A DNA stretch of 64,000 bases from Streptomyces cirratus (GTDB taxonomy: Bacteria; Actinomycetota; Actinomycetes; Streptomycetales; Streptomycetaceae). Shown in pieces: positions 1-8,953 of the stretch. Every line of letters begins with the position of its first letter. The first letter of the stretch is position 1. Location of the stretch: positions 372,001-436,000 of the forward strand of contig NZ_BMVP01000004.1 in the NCBI RefSeq assembly GCF_014650775.1, given 5' to 3'. Below the pieces are notes generated by a model. That model was not told where the DNA came from and ran no database searches. It saw nothing but the letters and a program-made list of their open reading frames with translations. Position numbers and translations under genes: made by a program.

Positions 1-1233
1 GCGTGCCGCGTCGACGGCTTCGGCGGTCCGGTCGGGTTCGCCCCAGTAGCCGAGCATCACGGAGTATCCCCGGGTGCACAGTTCGCCCGGCTCCCCGCGC
101 GGGACGGTCCGGCCGGAGGACGGATCGACCACCTTGACCTCCAGGTGCGGGCCGACACGGCCCACGGTCGACACCCGGCGTTCGACGGAGTCGTCCGCGC
201 GGGTCTGCGTCGACACCGGCGAGGTCTCGGTCATGCCGTAGCAGATGGAGACCTCCGCCATGCCCATCTTGTCGATGACCTCCTTCATCACCTCGACGGG
301 GCAGGTCGAGCCGGCCATGATGCCGGTCCGGAGGCTGGAGAGGTCGTACGCGTCGAAGCCGGGGTCGGCGAGCTCGGCGATGAACATCGTCGGCACCCCG
401 TACAGCGACGTGCACGACTCGGCCTCCACGGCCGCCAGCGTGGCCGCAGGGTCGAACGACGGCGCCGGGATGACGAGCGCCGCCCCGTGGCTCGTACACG
501 CCAGCGCACCCATCACCATGCCGAAACAGTGGTAGAACGGCACCGGGACGCAGACCCGGTCCTGCTCGGTGTAGTGGCACAACTCCCCGACGAAGAAGCC
601 GTTGTTGAGGATGTTGTGGTGGGACAGCGTCGCACCCTTGGGGAAGCCGGTGGTCCCGGAGGTGTACTGGATGTTGACCGGGTCGTCGGGGCTCAGCGCC
701 GCCTGCGCGCGGGCCAGTTCGGCCGGATCGCCCTGCCTGCCGCTCTCCAGCAGGGAGGTCCAGAGAGCGCCTTCGAACAGGAGGGTGAACTCCAGCTCCG
801 GGCAGCGCGGGCGCACCTCCTCGATCATGGCCGCGTAGTCGGAGGTCTTGAACCGCTCGGCGGCGGCCAGCAGCCGGATCCCCGACTGCCGCAGCACGTA
901 CTCCAATTCGTGCGGGCGGTAGGCGGGGTTCACCGTGACGAGGATCGCCCCGATCTTGGCGGTGGCGTACTGGACCAGCGTCCATTCGGGGCGGTTGGGC
1001 GCCCAGATGCCGACCCGGTCGCCCTTGGTGATGCCGAGGTCCAGCAGGCCGAGCGCGAGCGCGTCGACGTCCGCCGCCAGCTCCGCGTACGTCCAGCGGC
1101 GGCCGGTGGCCATGTCGACGAGCGCGTCGCGCTCGGGGAACCTGCGCACGGTGCGGTCCAGGTTCTCGCCGATCGTGTCGCCGAGCAGCGGCACTTCGTG
1201 GACCCCGTACGCGTAGCTGGTCTCTGCGGACAC
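1..1233 (-). CDS. Acyl-CoA synthetase (AMP-dependent ligase), C-terminus beyond window
   Basis: This is an ANL-superfamily enzyme that activates a carboxylic acid, most likely a fatty acid, as an acyl-AMP and transfers it to CoA. The 411 codons present hold the large N-terminal domain. The ATP-binding P-loop [11 protein letters not shown] lies at about residues 190-200 and the A5-type motif YGMTETSP at about 330-338. The small C-terminal lid domain with the catalytic lysine lies outside the window. The start is GTG, chosen because GGGAGG sits about 6 bases upstream and the product opens with the [10 protein letters not shown] sequence usual for this group. The [15 protein letters not shown] and GMVMGAL regions resemble FadD-type medium/long-chain synthetases. 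The exact substrate cannot be read from the sequence. It points away from the helicase gene on the same strand, about 110 bases apart, so the two may or may not share a transcript. Confidence 0.93.
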   Translation of the reverse strand, partial: MSAETSYAYGVHEVPLLGDTIGENLDRTVRRFPERDALVDMATGRRWTYAELAADVDALALGLLDLGITKGDRVGIWAPNRPEWTLVQYATAKIGAILVTVNPAYRPHELEYVLRQSGIRLLAAAERFKTSDYAAMIEEVRPRCPELEFTLLFEGALWTSLLESGRQGDPAELARAQAALSPDDPVNIQYTSGTTGFPKGATLSHHNILNNGFFVGELCHYTEQDRVCVPVPFYHCFGMVMGALACTSHGAALVIPAPSFDPAATLAAVEAESCTSLYGVPTMFIAELADPGFDAYDLSSLRTGIMAGSTCPVEVMKEVIDKMGMAEVSICYGMTETSPVSTQTRADDSVERRVSTVGRVGPHLEVKVVDPSSGRTVPRGEPGELCTRGYSVMLGYWGEPDRTAEAVDAAR

Positions 1234-1343
1234 ACGACCTCCCGTAACCGGTGGTGCGCGCGGGGCCCCGGTGGGCCGGCGCCCCCCTATGATCGCCGCG
1301 CGGGGCGGTCGGGACCAGGGGCGCGGCGGCCCGTGGGCCCGGT

Positions 1344-3626
1344 TCACCTCGACACGAGCGCCTCCCCCAGTTCCTCCGGCAGGGGCCCGGTGTGCAGGAC
1401 CCCGAGGGACTGCGTGGCGCGGGTCAGCGCCACGTACAGGTCGCTCGGCGCGATGTCCGCCGGCTCCACGACCAGCACCGTGTCGAACTCCAGCCCCTTG
1501 GCCTGGCGCGGATCGAGGAGCACGACCGCGTGGGTGAGGTCCGGTTCCGCGCCGGCCCGCACACCGGGCAGCGCCGCGGTCAGGGCCTCGTGCAGCGGAC
1601 GGGGGGCGATGACCGCGAGCCGGCCCTCCTGCGGGGTGCCGGTGCGCACCGCCTCGGCGAGCGCGGCGGGGAGGTCGTCCGTCGCCCGGCTCCACGGCCG
1701 TACGCCCGTGGAGCGCACGGAGCGGGGCGGTTCGAAGCCGGGGTGGCGGGCCCGGAGCACGGCGGATGCGACGTCCATGATCTCGGCGGGCGTACGGTAG
1801 TTCACGCCGAGCCGCACCAGCTCCCAGCGGTTGCCGACGTACGGGGCGAGGATGCGCTTCCAGGAGCCGCAGCCCGCCTCGTCGCCCGTCTGGGCGGGGT
1901 CCCCCACCAGGGTCATGGAGCGGGTGGGACAGCGCCGCATCAGCAGCCGCCAGGCCATCGCGGACAGCTCCTGCGCCTCGTCGACGATGACGTGGCCGAA
2001 GGCCCAGGTCCGGTCGGCGGCCGCGCGTTCGGCGGCGCTGCGGTGGTCGGCCTCCTCGTGCCGTTCGGCCATGCGCTCCGCGTCGATGATGTCGTGCGCG
2101 GCGAGGTACTCGTTCTCGGCGTCTTCGAACTCGTAGGACTCCGAGCCCTGTGAGAGGTCCAGGACGCCCTGCGCGTACGCGATGCGCTCCAGGCGCTCCC
2201 GCTCCTCCGCGGCGCGCCGCGCACTGTCGTCCTCGCCGAGCAGTTCGGCGGCCTCGTCCAGCAGCGGGATGTCCGCGGCCGTCCAGCCGGTCTCCGTCGC
2301 GGGGCGCCGGATCAGCTCGGCGTCGGCGGCGTCCAGGTACGTGGGGTCCGCCAGGAAGTCCGTGACCAGTTGCTCGGGGGTGAGGGGCGGCCAGAGCGTG
2401 TCGATGGCCGCGTGCACCTCGGCGCTGGTGGCGATCTCCTTGCCGAGCTGGGCGATGTCGTCGGGCCCCAGCAGGTTGGGGCCGCCGTAGGGGTCCGCGC
2501 CGAGCCGGTCGGCGAGCTGCTCGGTGAGCGCGTCGATGACGCGGAACGCGAAGTAGGGCCGCGCGAGGTTGTGCGGGAGTCCGGTGGCGCGGGCCCGGTC
2601 GCGGGCCTCGTGGGCCATCGTCCGGTCCAGCAGCAGGGTCCCGTAGTCGTCGTGGTCGATCTCCAGGGCCGGCTCGGGGACCACGGAGCTGTCCTCGCCG
2701 CTGCCCGCCGGAACGTTCTCCGGCAGCGCCTGGCGGTCGCCCACGACCCGGGCGAGCACGTCGGCCATCGCCGCGCGGCCCTTCACGGCCGCGGCGCCGG
2801 GGCGGTCGGCGCGGGTGGCGTGGACGCCGGGGAACAGCTCGCCGACCGTGGCCAGGAGCACGCCCGTCTCGCCGAGGGCGGGCAGGACCTCGCCGATGTA
2901 GCCGAGGAACGCCGGGTTGGGTCCGACGATCAGCACGCCGCGCTTGGCGAGGAGTTCGCGGTACGCGTACAGGAGGTAGGCGGCGCGGTGCAGGGCCACC
3001 GCGGTCTTGCCCGTTCCGGGGCCCCCTTCCACCACGAGGACGCCGGCGTGCGGGGAGCGGATGATCCGGTCCTGCTCGGCCTGGATGGTCTGCACGATGT
3101 CGTGCATCCGCCCGGTCCGGGCGGCGTCGAGGGCGGCGAGCAGGACGGCGTCCGCGTCGGCCCCTTCGTGGCCGGTGCGTTCGGTGTCGGTGAGGTCGAG
3201 GATCTCGTCGTGCAGTGCGGTGACCTCACGGCCCCGGGTGGTGATGTGCCGGCGTCGGCGCAGCCCCATGGGGGTGTGGCCGGTGGCGAGGTAGAAGGGG
3301 CGGGCGACTTCGGCCCGCCAGTCGAGGACGAGCGGGGTGCGGTCCGGGTCGTCCTGCCTGATTCCGATGCGGCCGATGTGGTGGTCCCGGCCGTCGGAGA
3401 ACTCCAGCCGGCCGAAACACAGACCGTTCTCGCCGGAGTTCAGAGCGGAAAGCAGACCGGACTGCTCGGCGACCAGCACATCCCGCTCCAGGCGTGCCTG
3501 CAACCCGCTTCCCGGCTCGGCGAGCGCGCTCCGGACGGCGCGTTCGGCCTGGTCGCGCAGGTCGTCGAGGCGTGCGTAGAGCCCAGTGATGAATTGCTGC
3601 TCATTCCGGAATTCCTCGGTTGACAA
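1344..3626 (-). CDS. HelD/HelR-family RNA polymerase-recycling ATPase (UvrD-like helicase)
   Basis: This 760-residue superfamily 1 motor has a charged, probably coiled-coil N-terminal arm (residues about 1-70), a Walker A motif [14 protein letters not shown] at about 201-214 and a Walker B motif [14 protein letters not shown] near 547. Family members (HelD in Bacillus and Mycobacterium, HelR in Streptomyces) insert arms into RNA polymerase, dislodge stalled complexes and in some species protect against rifamycins. I chose the TTG at 3626, giving the usual [12 protein letters not shown] start, because AGGAG lies 5 bases upstream; the GTG six bases earlier overlaps that ribosome site. The open frame runs further upstream to 3743 but that part has no family-like sequence. 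I found no rifamycin-associated element upstream, so HelR-type rifampicin induction is not supported. The leader overlaps a candidate opposite-strand small RNA. Confidence 0.9.
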   Translation of the reverse strand: MSTEEFRNEQQFITGLYARLDDLRDQAERAVRSALAEPGSGLQARLERDVLVAEQSGLLSALNSGENGLCFGRLEFSDGRDHHIGRIGIRQDDPDRTPLVLDWRAEVARPFYLATGHTPMGLRRRRHITTRGREVTALHDEILDLTDTERTGHEGADADAVLLAALDAARTGRMHDIVQTIQAEQDRIIRSPHAGVLVVEGGPGTGKTAVALHRAAYLLYAYRELLAKRGVLIVGPNPAFLGYIGEVLPALGETGVLLATVGELFPGVHATRADRPGAAAVKGRAAMADVLARVVGDRQALPENVPAGSGEDSSVVPEPALEIDHDDYGTLLLDRTMAHEARDRARATGLPHNLARPYFAFRVIDALTEQLADRLGADPYGGPNLLGPDDIAQLGKEIATSAEVHAAIDTLWPPLTPEQLVTDFLADPTYLDAADAELIRRPATETGWTAADIPLLDEAAELLGEDDSARRAAEERERLERIAYAQGVLDLSQGSESYEFEDAENEYLAAHDIIDAERMAERHEEADHRSAAERAAADRTWAFGHVIVDEAQELSAMAWRLLMRRCPTRSMTLVGDPAQTGDEAGCGSWKRILAPYVGNRWELVRLGVNYRTPAEIMDVASAVLRARHPGFEPPRSVRSTGVRPWSRATDDLPAALAEAVRTGTPQEGRLAVIAPRPLHEALTAALPGVRAGAEPDLTHAVVLLDPRQAKGLEFDTVLVVEPADIAPSDLYVALTRATQSLGVLHTGPLPEELGEALVSR

Positions 3627-3649
3627 TTCCACTCCTGACGCGATACAGT
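3620..3649 (+). promoter_or_regulatory. Consensus sigma70-type promoter on the plus strand
   Basis: TTGACA at 3620-3625 is followed after 18 bases by TACAGT at 3644-3649. A perfect -35 hexamer with a good -10 is rare in this GC-rich DNA. It points right, away from the helicase whose first codons it overlaps, and would start transcription near 3656. The next coding region on this strand begins only at 3875, beyond two hairpins, so the direct product is likely a short RNA. Confidence 0.6.
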
Positions 3650-3655
3650 GCTTAC

Positions 3656-3761
3656 GTAAAGGTCCACGTAAAGCTTCTTCATGTAACCCTTGCGGGTCGA
3701 CGTGAAATAACCAATATACGCAGAGAATCGCCCCGGCCGCCATTGAGGTCCGGGGTTTTTT
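3656..3761 (+). ncRNA. Candidate small RNA antisense to the helicase gene leader
   Basis: A consensus promoter at 3620-3649 and an intrinsic terminator at 3731-3761 delimit a transcript of about 105 nucleotides with no reasonable open reading frame; its only ATG is followed at once by TAA. The stretch 3630-3730 is AT-rich compared with its surroundings and carries a 12-base-spaced direct repeat of ACGTAAAG (3654 and 3666). The RNA would be complementary to the 5' leader of the HelD/HelR-like gene. It could regulate that gene, act elsewhere, or be an attenuated leader for the gene at 3875. It does not resemble 6S or Ms1 RNA in length. The call rests on promoter and terminator reading only. Confidence 0.5.
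3731..3761 (+). terminator. Intrinsic terminator with T-run
   Basis: CCCCGG (3731-3736) pairs with CCGGGG (3750-3755) across a 13-base loop and is followed by six T residues (3756-3761). A T-run of this kind is unusual in this genome and orients the terminator to the plus strand. Confidence 0.6.
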
Positions 3762-3790
3762 GTTGTGGCTGCCCGGCTGCCGTCCGTCCC

Positions 3791-3816
3791 GGCCGCCCCA
3801 CTAGGGTGGGGCGGCC
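3791..3816. terminator. Perfect GC hairpin, probable bidirectional terminator
   Basis: GGCCGCCCCAC and GTGGGGCGGCC form a perfect 11-base-pair stem around TAGG. No T-run follows. It lies 30 bases past the T-run terminator and may back it up, isolating the small RNA unit from the gene at 3875. Confidence 0.45.
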
Positions 3817-3874
3817 GGAGTACCGAGAGAATGCCGGGCCGCGGTGTGGCCGTGTGGCAGGAGATGGAGCCCCC

Positions 3875-4216
3875 ATGGACGTTCAGCACTTCACGCGGAT
3901 CACCGCGTTCATCGAGGCGCGCCTCACCCCGCTTTTCGCCGCCGAGACCGGCAGCGAGAACGGCTTCGCGATGGACGACACCTCCCGGGCCCTGCGCGCC
4001 CTGCGCAACGCGGTGCTGGAGGCGTCCGCGGTCAAGGGCCTCATTCAGCAGCGGGCCGAGGCCGAGCCCGCCCTCCGCCGCGTCATCGACCAGTCGGTGG
4101 AACACCACTGGGACGTCCTGCGCGGCATCGCCCGCCAGTGGGAGGACCACCCCGACTTCGCCCGGGAGTTCAAGCGTCACGCCTGGGAACTCGACGGGGC
4201 GCCCGCCGCGGGCTGA
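3875..4216 (+). CDS. Small conserved actinobacterial protein, DUF6221-like
   Basis: This 113-residue acidic, helix-rich protein has no signal peptide or membrane segment. Its layout, an opening F-I-E-A-R-L helix, a central helix RALRNAVLEASAVKGLIQ and a closing HPDFAREFKRHAWEL segment, recalls the DUF6221 family of Streptomyces, which has no known function; that assignment is by eye. The ATG at 3875 was chosen over longer upstream frames because CAGGAG precedes it by 11 bases and the reading quality drops before it. It sits about 60 bases before a methyltransferase gene on the same strand and may be co-transcribed with it. Confidence 0.75.
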   Translation: MDVQHFTRITAFIEARLTPLFAAETGSENGFAMDDTSRALRALRNAVLEASAVKGLIQQRAEAEPALRRVIDQSVEHHWDVLRGIARQWEDHPDFAREFKRHAWELDGAPAAG

Positions 4217-4276
4217 CCCACCCCGACACAGTCCCTCTTCGCGCCCTGCGGGCACCCGGTGGGTCATCGTGACCGT

Positions 4277-5089
4277 ATGACGGAGCAGAGGTTCGACGTC
4301 TGGGCAGCGGGGGACGCCTACGAGAGGTACATGGGGCGCTGGAGCCGTCTCGTGGCCGACCGGTTCGTGGACTGGCTGGGCGTCGCGGACGGCGCGGTGT
4401 GGCTCGACGTCGGCTGCGGCACGGGCGCCCTGACCTCCTCGGTCGCCCGACGGGCCCGCCCGCGCCTGGTCGTCGGGGCCGACCGTTCGGCCGGCTTCCT
4501 CACCGCGGCGCGCGCCGCCACGGGTCCGCTGGCGCGGTTCGTGCGCGCCGACGCACGCTCGCTGCCCGTGCGCGACGGGGCGTGCGACGCGGTGGTCAGC
4601 GCGCTCGCCCTCAACTTCCTCCCGACGCCGGACACCGCGCTCACCGAAGCGGCGCGCGCGACACGGCCGGGCGGGCTCGTCGCCTGCTACGTGTGGGACT
4701 ACGGCGAGGGCATGGAACTCCTGGGCCGCTTCTGGGAAGCGGCGACGCTACTGGACCCGGCCGCGGCCGCGCTCGACGAGCGGCACCGCTTCCCGCTCTG
4801 CCGCCCGGAGGCACTGCGCGCGCTGTGGACGGCGGCGGGGCTGGACGGCGTGCACGTCGCGCCGATCGAGGTGCGGGCCGGCTTCGCCGCGTTCGCCGAG
4901 CTGTGGGAGCCGTTCCTGGCCGGCCAGGGTCCCGCCCCCGGCTACGTCGCGGCCCTCGCCCCGCCCGAGCGGGAGCGGCTGCGCGGAGCGTTGCGCGCTT
5001 CCCTGCCGGTCCGGCCGGACGGCTCCCTCACGCTGGGGGTGCGCGCCTGGGCCGTCCTCGGCCGCAAGCCGTCCCCCGGCGCGGTCTGA
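4277..5089 (+). CDS. Class I SAM-dependent methyltransferase
   Basis: This 270-residue protein has the Rossmann motif I VWLDVGCGTGALTSS at about residues 40-54, an acidic motif II ending VVGADRS, and a motif IV region SALALNFLPTP. This is the Methyltransf_11/UbiE-like small-molecule fold. A substrate-binding insert with many aromatic and charged residues follows (FAELWEPFLAGQGPAPGY), as in family members that methylate lipophilic metabolites. The substrate cannot be named. ATG 4277 gives the usual TEQRFDVWAAGDAYERYMGRW opening, typical of this subgroup. Convergent with the multicopper oxidase gene, with about 70 bases between stops. Confidence 0.88.
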   Translation: MTEQRFDVWAAGDAYERYMGRWSRLVADRFVDWLGVADGAVWLDVGCGTGALTSSVARRARPRLVVGADRSAGFLTAARAATGPLARFVRADARSLPVRDGACDAVVSALALNFLPTPDTALTEAARATRPGGLVACYVWDYGEGMELLGRFWEAATLLDPAAAALDERHRFPLCRPEALRALWTAAGLDGVHVAPIEVRAGFAAFAELWEPFLAGQGPAPGYVAALAPPERERLRGALRASLPVRPDGSLTLGVRAWAVLGRKPSPGAV

Positions 5090-5157
5090 AACCGGCCGCG
5101 CCGGGCCGATGGGCCGGGCCCCGGGGCCGAGCGGCCGCGCCGGGCGGCCGCGCGACG

Positions 5158-6630
5158 TCAGGAGATGCGCATGTTCGCCATCATGCCCATCGCCCCGTGG
5201 TCGAACAGGTGACAGTGGTAGACGTACGTGCCCCGGTACCCGGTGAAGGTCGCCTGGATCTTCACCGTCTCGCCCGGCTTGAGCGGCACGGTGTCCTTGA
5301 GCCCGGTCTCCGGGCCTTCGGTGACCGCCTGGCCGTTGCGTTCCAGCACCCGGAACTGCACCAGGTGCATGTGGAAGTTGTGCGGCGCGTACTGGTTGGC
5401 GTTGTGGACGGTCCAGATCTCGGTGGCACCGTAGGCGATCTCGGTGTCGATCCGGTTCATGTCGTACGTCTTGCCGTTGATGTACGCCATGCTGCTCGGG
5501 GCACCCGTCTCGTCCATCCGCATGTCGATGCTGCGGTCGACGGTCGCGGTGGGCAGCGGCGGGAGCGTCCTGAGCTGCGTGGGGACCACGCTGTCGTCGC
5601 GCGCGGAACGGGTGACGCGGAACTGCAGGACAGCTCCGATCTCATTGGCCGGCTCGTCCCGGTCGACGTGCTTGTTGCGCAGCTCGATGGTGGTGCCGAC
5701 GGGGTAGCGGGAGAAGTCGATGACGACGTCCGCCCGCTCGCCCGGGGAGATGGACACCGTGTCGGTGCGGTAGGGGGCGCTCAGCAGGCCGCCGTCGGTG
5801 CCGATCTGCACGATCTCCGAGCCGTCCGCGAGGCTCAGGCCGAAGAACCGCTGGTTGGCGGTATTGGTGAAGCGCAGCCGGTACTTGCGTGCCGCGACCT
5901 CGAAGTAGGGCCACGCCTTGCCGTTGGCGAGGATGACGTTGCGGTGGCGGAAGTCGCCCATCTCGTAGACCAGTTCACCGGTGTCGGTGAAGCGGGCGTC
6001 GCGCAGCGAGACGGGGATGTCGTAGCTGCCGGAGGGCAGGCCCAGCCGGCGTTCGGTGTCGTCGGTGAGGATGTAGGTGCCCGTCATGCCGCGGAAGACG
6101 TTCTCCGACTCCATGTGGTGGGCGTGGTCGTGGAACCAGAGGTTCGCGTGCGGCTGGGTGTTGGGGTACGTGTACGTCTTGCTGCCGCCCTTGGCCGCGA
6201 TGAGGTCCATCGGGGAACCGTCGCTGTCCTGCGGGACGTGGGCGCCGTGGAGGTGGATCGAGGTGGGCACGTCCAGCGCGTTGGTCTGCTTGACCACGAC
6301 CCGGCGGCCCGATTCGGCCTTGATGACGGGGCCGGGGAAGGAGCCGTTGAAGGTGCGCAGCTTGGTGGTCAGTCCCGGCACGACCTCCTTGGAGGCTTCC
6401 TTCAAGGTCATCCGGTAGTAGCTGGTGGTGCTCGTGGTGAGGTACGGCTGGAGCACCGGCGCCAGCGGCATCCGCTGCGTGAACTTCGCTATGCCGGCCG
6501 GGTCGAGCTCGGCTCCGGCGGCGCGGGGCTCGTTCGCGGCGGCGTTCACGACCGGCAGCAGCATGCCGCCCGTACCGATGACGCTGGTGGCGGCCACGCC
6601 TGCCCGGACGACGGTCCTACGACTGATCAC
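5158..6630 (-). CDS. Tat-exported multicopper oxidase (CotA/bilirubin oxidase-like laccase)
   Basis: This 490-residue protein oxidises phenolic, bilirubin-like or metal substrates while reducing oxygen to water at the outer cell surface. All four copper-ligand motifs are present: HLHG near residue 124, WFHDHAHH near 165, HNFHMH near 416 and HCHLFDHGAMGMM near 470. The final methionine is a type 1 copper ligand. The N-terminus ISRRTVVRAGVAATSV carries a twin-arginine signal, so the folded copper enzyme is probably exported by Tat. The start is GTG 6630 with GGGGGA just upstream; an in-frame extension further upstream is Arg-rich and unlikely. No accessory copper chaperone lies beside it. Three copies of a CGTGAACGTG motif lie in the 440-base intergenic region upstream. 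Confidence 0.93.
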   Translation of the reverse strand: MISRRTVVRAGVAATSVIGTGGMLLPVVNAAANEPRAAGAELDPAGIAKFTQRMPLAPVLQPYLTTSTTSYYRMTLKEASKEVVPGLTTKLRTFNGSFPGPVIKAESGRRVVVKQTNALDVPTSIHLHGAHVPQDSDGSPMDLIAAKGGSKTYTYPNTQPHANLWFHDHAHHMESENVFRGMTGTYILTDDTERRLGLPSGSYDIPVSLRDARFTDTGELVYEMGDFRHRNVILANGKAWPYFEVAARKYRLRFTNTANQRFFGLSLADGSEIVQIGTDGGLLSAPYRTDTVSISPGERADVVIDFSRYPVGTTIELRNKHVDRDEPANEIGAVLQFRVTRSARDDSVVPTQLRTLPPLPTATVDRSIDMRMDETGAPSSMAYINGKTYDMNRIDTEIAYGATEIWTVHNANQYAPHNFHMHLVQFRVLERNGQAVTEGPETGLKDTVPLKPGETVKIQATFTGYRGTYVYHCHLFDHGAMGMMANMRIS

Positions 6631-7070
6631 TGTTCCCCCGAGGGTGCTGCCCCGGCGACTGACGCGCCGGCGGGTCGGCATGTAGGTGGTAGCGGATGGG
6701 GCAAGTGTGCGAGTGGCCGGTCGGGACTCACTCGTGTGCCGGACAAGCCCCGTACGACTCGGCGGCGAACTCGCGCCAAGAGGCGCCATCCGGCCAAATC
6801 TTTGGCATGGGCCTGACATTTCAAGACCCCTGTGCGACCTTCCGTGAACGTGCACGTGACGGAGTGCGTGACCTGTGCGTGAACGTGTGCGTGAACGTGT
6901 GCGCGATTCGACCGCACCGGTCCCCCGGGCGGTCTCCGGTCCGGACACGAAGGCTCTCTCCCCCCGGCCGGCCCGCGGGAACCCCCGCCCGCGACGGCCG
7001 GGCGCACTGCGGCGCGGCCCCCCGGGCCCCGCCCGTACACCCCCACACGTACGTGGCAAGGAGGAGCGAC
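6631..7070. other. Intergenic region with three CGTGAACGTG repeats
   Basis: This divergent intergenic region between the oxidase and a secreted protein contains CGTGAACGTG at 6843-6852, 6878-6887 and 6890-6899. The last two form a 12-base tandem repeat. ACGTGCACGT nearby is a perfect palindrome, and GCCAAATCTTTGGC (6793-6806) has 6-base inverted arms. No gene is supported here. Confidence 0.6.
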
Positions 7071-7574
7071 ATGAGGAAGTTCCCGACCTGGCCGGGCGTC
7101 ACCGCGCTGGTCGCCGCGGTGGTCCTCGGCGGATCCACGACGGCTGTGGCCCTCGGGCCCACCGCCGACCAGAAGGTGGACGGCGTCATCGTCGTCTCGG
7201 GCAACACGTGCAGCTGGACGAACGCGCGCACCAGCGCCGTCCCGCCGGGCGCCCTGACCGTCGACCGGACCGGCATCAACGCCCCCGGCGGCAATCTGGC
7301 CTGCGGGGGCGGCATCACCGCCTCCCTCAACAACAACCCGGCGTTCACCTTCGACGACGCGAGCGGTGTCGCGAGGACGGACGCCATCGACATCAACGGC
7401 AAGATGAGCTTCGTCTCCTGCCGGTTCAAGGCGACCAACATCGTGTGGAACCGTGACGGTTCCACACGCAGGTACGTGAACCAGGCCTTCACCGCGACCA
7501 AGGTCTCGGGCAGTTTCCTGTGTCCGGGCTCGGTCACCACGGCCGCAGGGGACGCCTCCATGCTGTTCCACTGA
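7071..7574 (+). CDS. Secreted protein with four cysteines, function unknown
   Basis: The 167-residue product starts with a classic Sec signal (MRKFPTWPGVTALVAAVVLG, cleavage probably after about residue 28). The mature part has four cysteines (SGNTCSW, NLACGGG, SFVSCRF, SFLCPGS), consistent with two disulfides in a small beta-rich fold. Repeated short strands and the near-absence of charged helices fit an extracellular domain. A strong ribosome site AAGGAGGAG lies 4-12 bases upstream of ATG 7071. I do not recognise a catalytic motif. It is divergent from the multicopper oxidase and may share its control region. Confidence 0.8.
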   Translation: MRKFPTWPGVTALVAAVVLGGSTTAVALGPTADQKVDGVIVVSGNTCSWTNARTSAVPPGALTVDRTGINAPGGNLACGGGITASLNNNPAFTFDDASGVARTDAIDINGKMSFVSCRFKATNIVWNRDGSTRRYVNQAFTATKVSGSFLCPGSVTTAAGDASMLFH

Positions 7575-7640
7575 ACCGTGCGGTTCCGCTACTGACACGA
7601 TGCGCGCCGCGGGCCCCCGAGCCCCGCGGCGCGCGTCACC

Positions 7641-8234
7641 TCACTGCGGACGCAGCGAGCGCCAGATGCTGTCGGGCAGCAGCTTGGCGGCCTCGGCCAG
7701 GTCGATCTCGTACGTGCTCGACAGCCAGCGCCGGGCGGCCTCCGCGACCGGCCCCATGACCAGGACCTCGATCACCGGACCGGGCATCGCGGCGATTTCG
7801 CCCTTCGCCACGCGGGCGCCGAACCACTGCGCCACCGGCTGGAGCATGACGGACTTCGCGGCGGAGATCTCCTCGGCATGGACGGCGAGGTAGCCGGAGT
7901 AGGCCGACGCGTGCAGGAAGAGCGCGGCGTCCCGCTGCTCTTCGGTGAAGCGCAGGTACGACCGGACCAGCGCCCGGACTCCGGTGCGCGCCGTCCGGGT
8001 GCGGAGCAGGGCGGCGATCATCTGCTCGAACAGCTCGCCCATGCAGCGGGTGTAGAGGGCGGCCGCGAGGCCGTCGAAGCTGCCGAAGTGGTGGTAGAGG
8101 CTGCCGAGGCTCACGCCGCTGGCCTTGGTGACGGCGTTGACGGTGAAACCCTGCTGTCCCGCTTCGGCGTACACCCGCAGCGCGGAGTTCAGGACCAGGT
8201 CGACAGTGGCCTGGCCACGCTGTTGCTTCACCAT
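7641..8234 (-). CDS. TetR-family transcriptional regulator
   Basis: This 197-residue one-component regulator has an N-terminal TetR DNA-binding domain. Helices run from GQATVDLVLNSALRVYAE through the recognition segment TKASGVSLGSLYHHFGSFDG at about residues 33-52. The C-terminal domain has the usual all-helical ligand-binding composition; the ligand is unknown. The start ATG 8234 is followed directly by GTG, so either codon may serve; no clear ribosome site is seen, and the transcript may be leaderless. The HutD-like gene lies immediately upstream on the same strand, 68 bases away. Whether it controls that gene or itself is inference. Confidence 0.88.
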   Translation of the reverse strand: MVKQQRGQATVDLVLNSALRVYAEAGQQGFTVNAVTKASGVSLGSLYHHFGSFDGLAAALYTRCMGELFEQMIAALLRTRTARTGVRALVRSYLRFTEEQRDAALFLHASAYSGYLAVHAEEISAAKSVMLQPVAQWFGARVAKGEIAAMPGPVIEVLVMGPVAEAARRWLSSTYEIDLAEAAKLLPDSIWRSLRPQ

Positions 8235-8302
8235 GCGGGTCAGCGTAGAGCAGGAACCGGCCGGCACCGCCCCCGGGGAATCCGGCCCGTTCCGGCATGC
8301 GG

Positions 8303-8899
8303 TCACCGGGGGCGCGGTGTCAGCCGGACCACGGCCGCCCGACCGGCGCAGCGGAGCGTGCGGTTGCCCGGAGCGGTGACCAGGGCGGCGTCGTAGGGGC
8401 CGAGCCGGAGAGAGTCTCCGAGTACCGCCCGCGCGTCCAGTACCACGACCAGCACTGTCGCGCCGGGCGACACGGCGAGCGTCAAGTCTCCGCGCACTAC
8501 GGCCACTTCGGCTTCGACGGCGTCCCTGCGGTACATCACGTTGAAGTTCACGACGGGACCCCCGAGGAGCCGGCACCGGGTCGGCTGGTCGCCGGGGAAG
8601 CGCTGTGGGGCGAAACGTTCGTCCACGAGGCGGTGTACGCCGCCGATCGTCAGGTCCATGCCCGCGCCTTCGGCGAGGGTGAGCGTGCGGTCCACTCCGG
8701 GAAACGCGGAGAACGGCCCGTCGGCGGTGACGTCGGCGAGGCTGGCCCGCCAGAGGAAGTCCTCCATGCCGGCGCCTTCGGGCCGGACGGCTACCTCCCG
8801 GGTGACTCCCCCGCCGTTCTTCCAGGGCGCAGCCTGCCGCCCGGCCGCGCGCAGGACACGCACCCCGCCGTCCGTGCCGCTGCTGGTGCCGTTCGTCAT
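8303..8899 (-). CDS. hutD: HutD/Ves-family protein
   Basis: This 198-residue protein belongs to the HutD/Ves double-cupin family. It has the diagnostic APWKNGGGVTREVAV segment at about residues 24-38, the WRASLADV strand and the FPGVDRTLTLAEGAGMDL core. HutD members are found near histidine-utilisation genes and are thought to sense or limit histidine breakdown; their biochemistry is not settled. No other hut gene is in this window, so a role in histidine catabolism here rests only on family membership. It is followed by the TetR gene on the same strand. Confidence 0.85.
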   Translation of the reverse strand: MTNGTSSGTDGGVRVLRAAGRQAAPWKNGGGVTREVAVRPEGAGMEDFLWRASLADVTADGPFSAFPGVDRTLTLAEGAGMDLTIGGVHRLVDERFAPQRFPGDQPTRCRLLGGPVVNFNVMYRRDAVEAEVAVVRGDLTLAVSPGATVLVVVLDARAVLGDSLRLGPYDAALVTAPGNRTLRCAGRAAVVRLTPRPR

Positions 8900-8953
8900 G
8901 TCGCCGCCCTTCCGGGCCCGGGGTGCGCCCCCGGGCCCGGCCGAGACTAGCCG

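Noticed and set aside
3627-3743. Upstream extension of the helicase gene to 3743
   Set aside because: The added residues read as leader sequence, lack family similarity, and a ribosome site favours TTG 3626.
3630-3790. Possible rifamycin-associated element upstream of the HelD/HelR-like gene
   Set aside because: No palindrome resembling the GGGGCTTGC...GCAAGGCCC pattern is present on either strand; only the ACGTAAAG repeat and the terminator were found.
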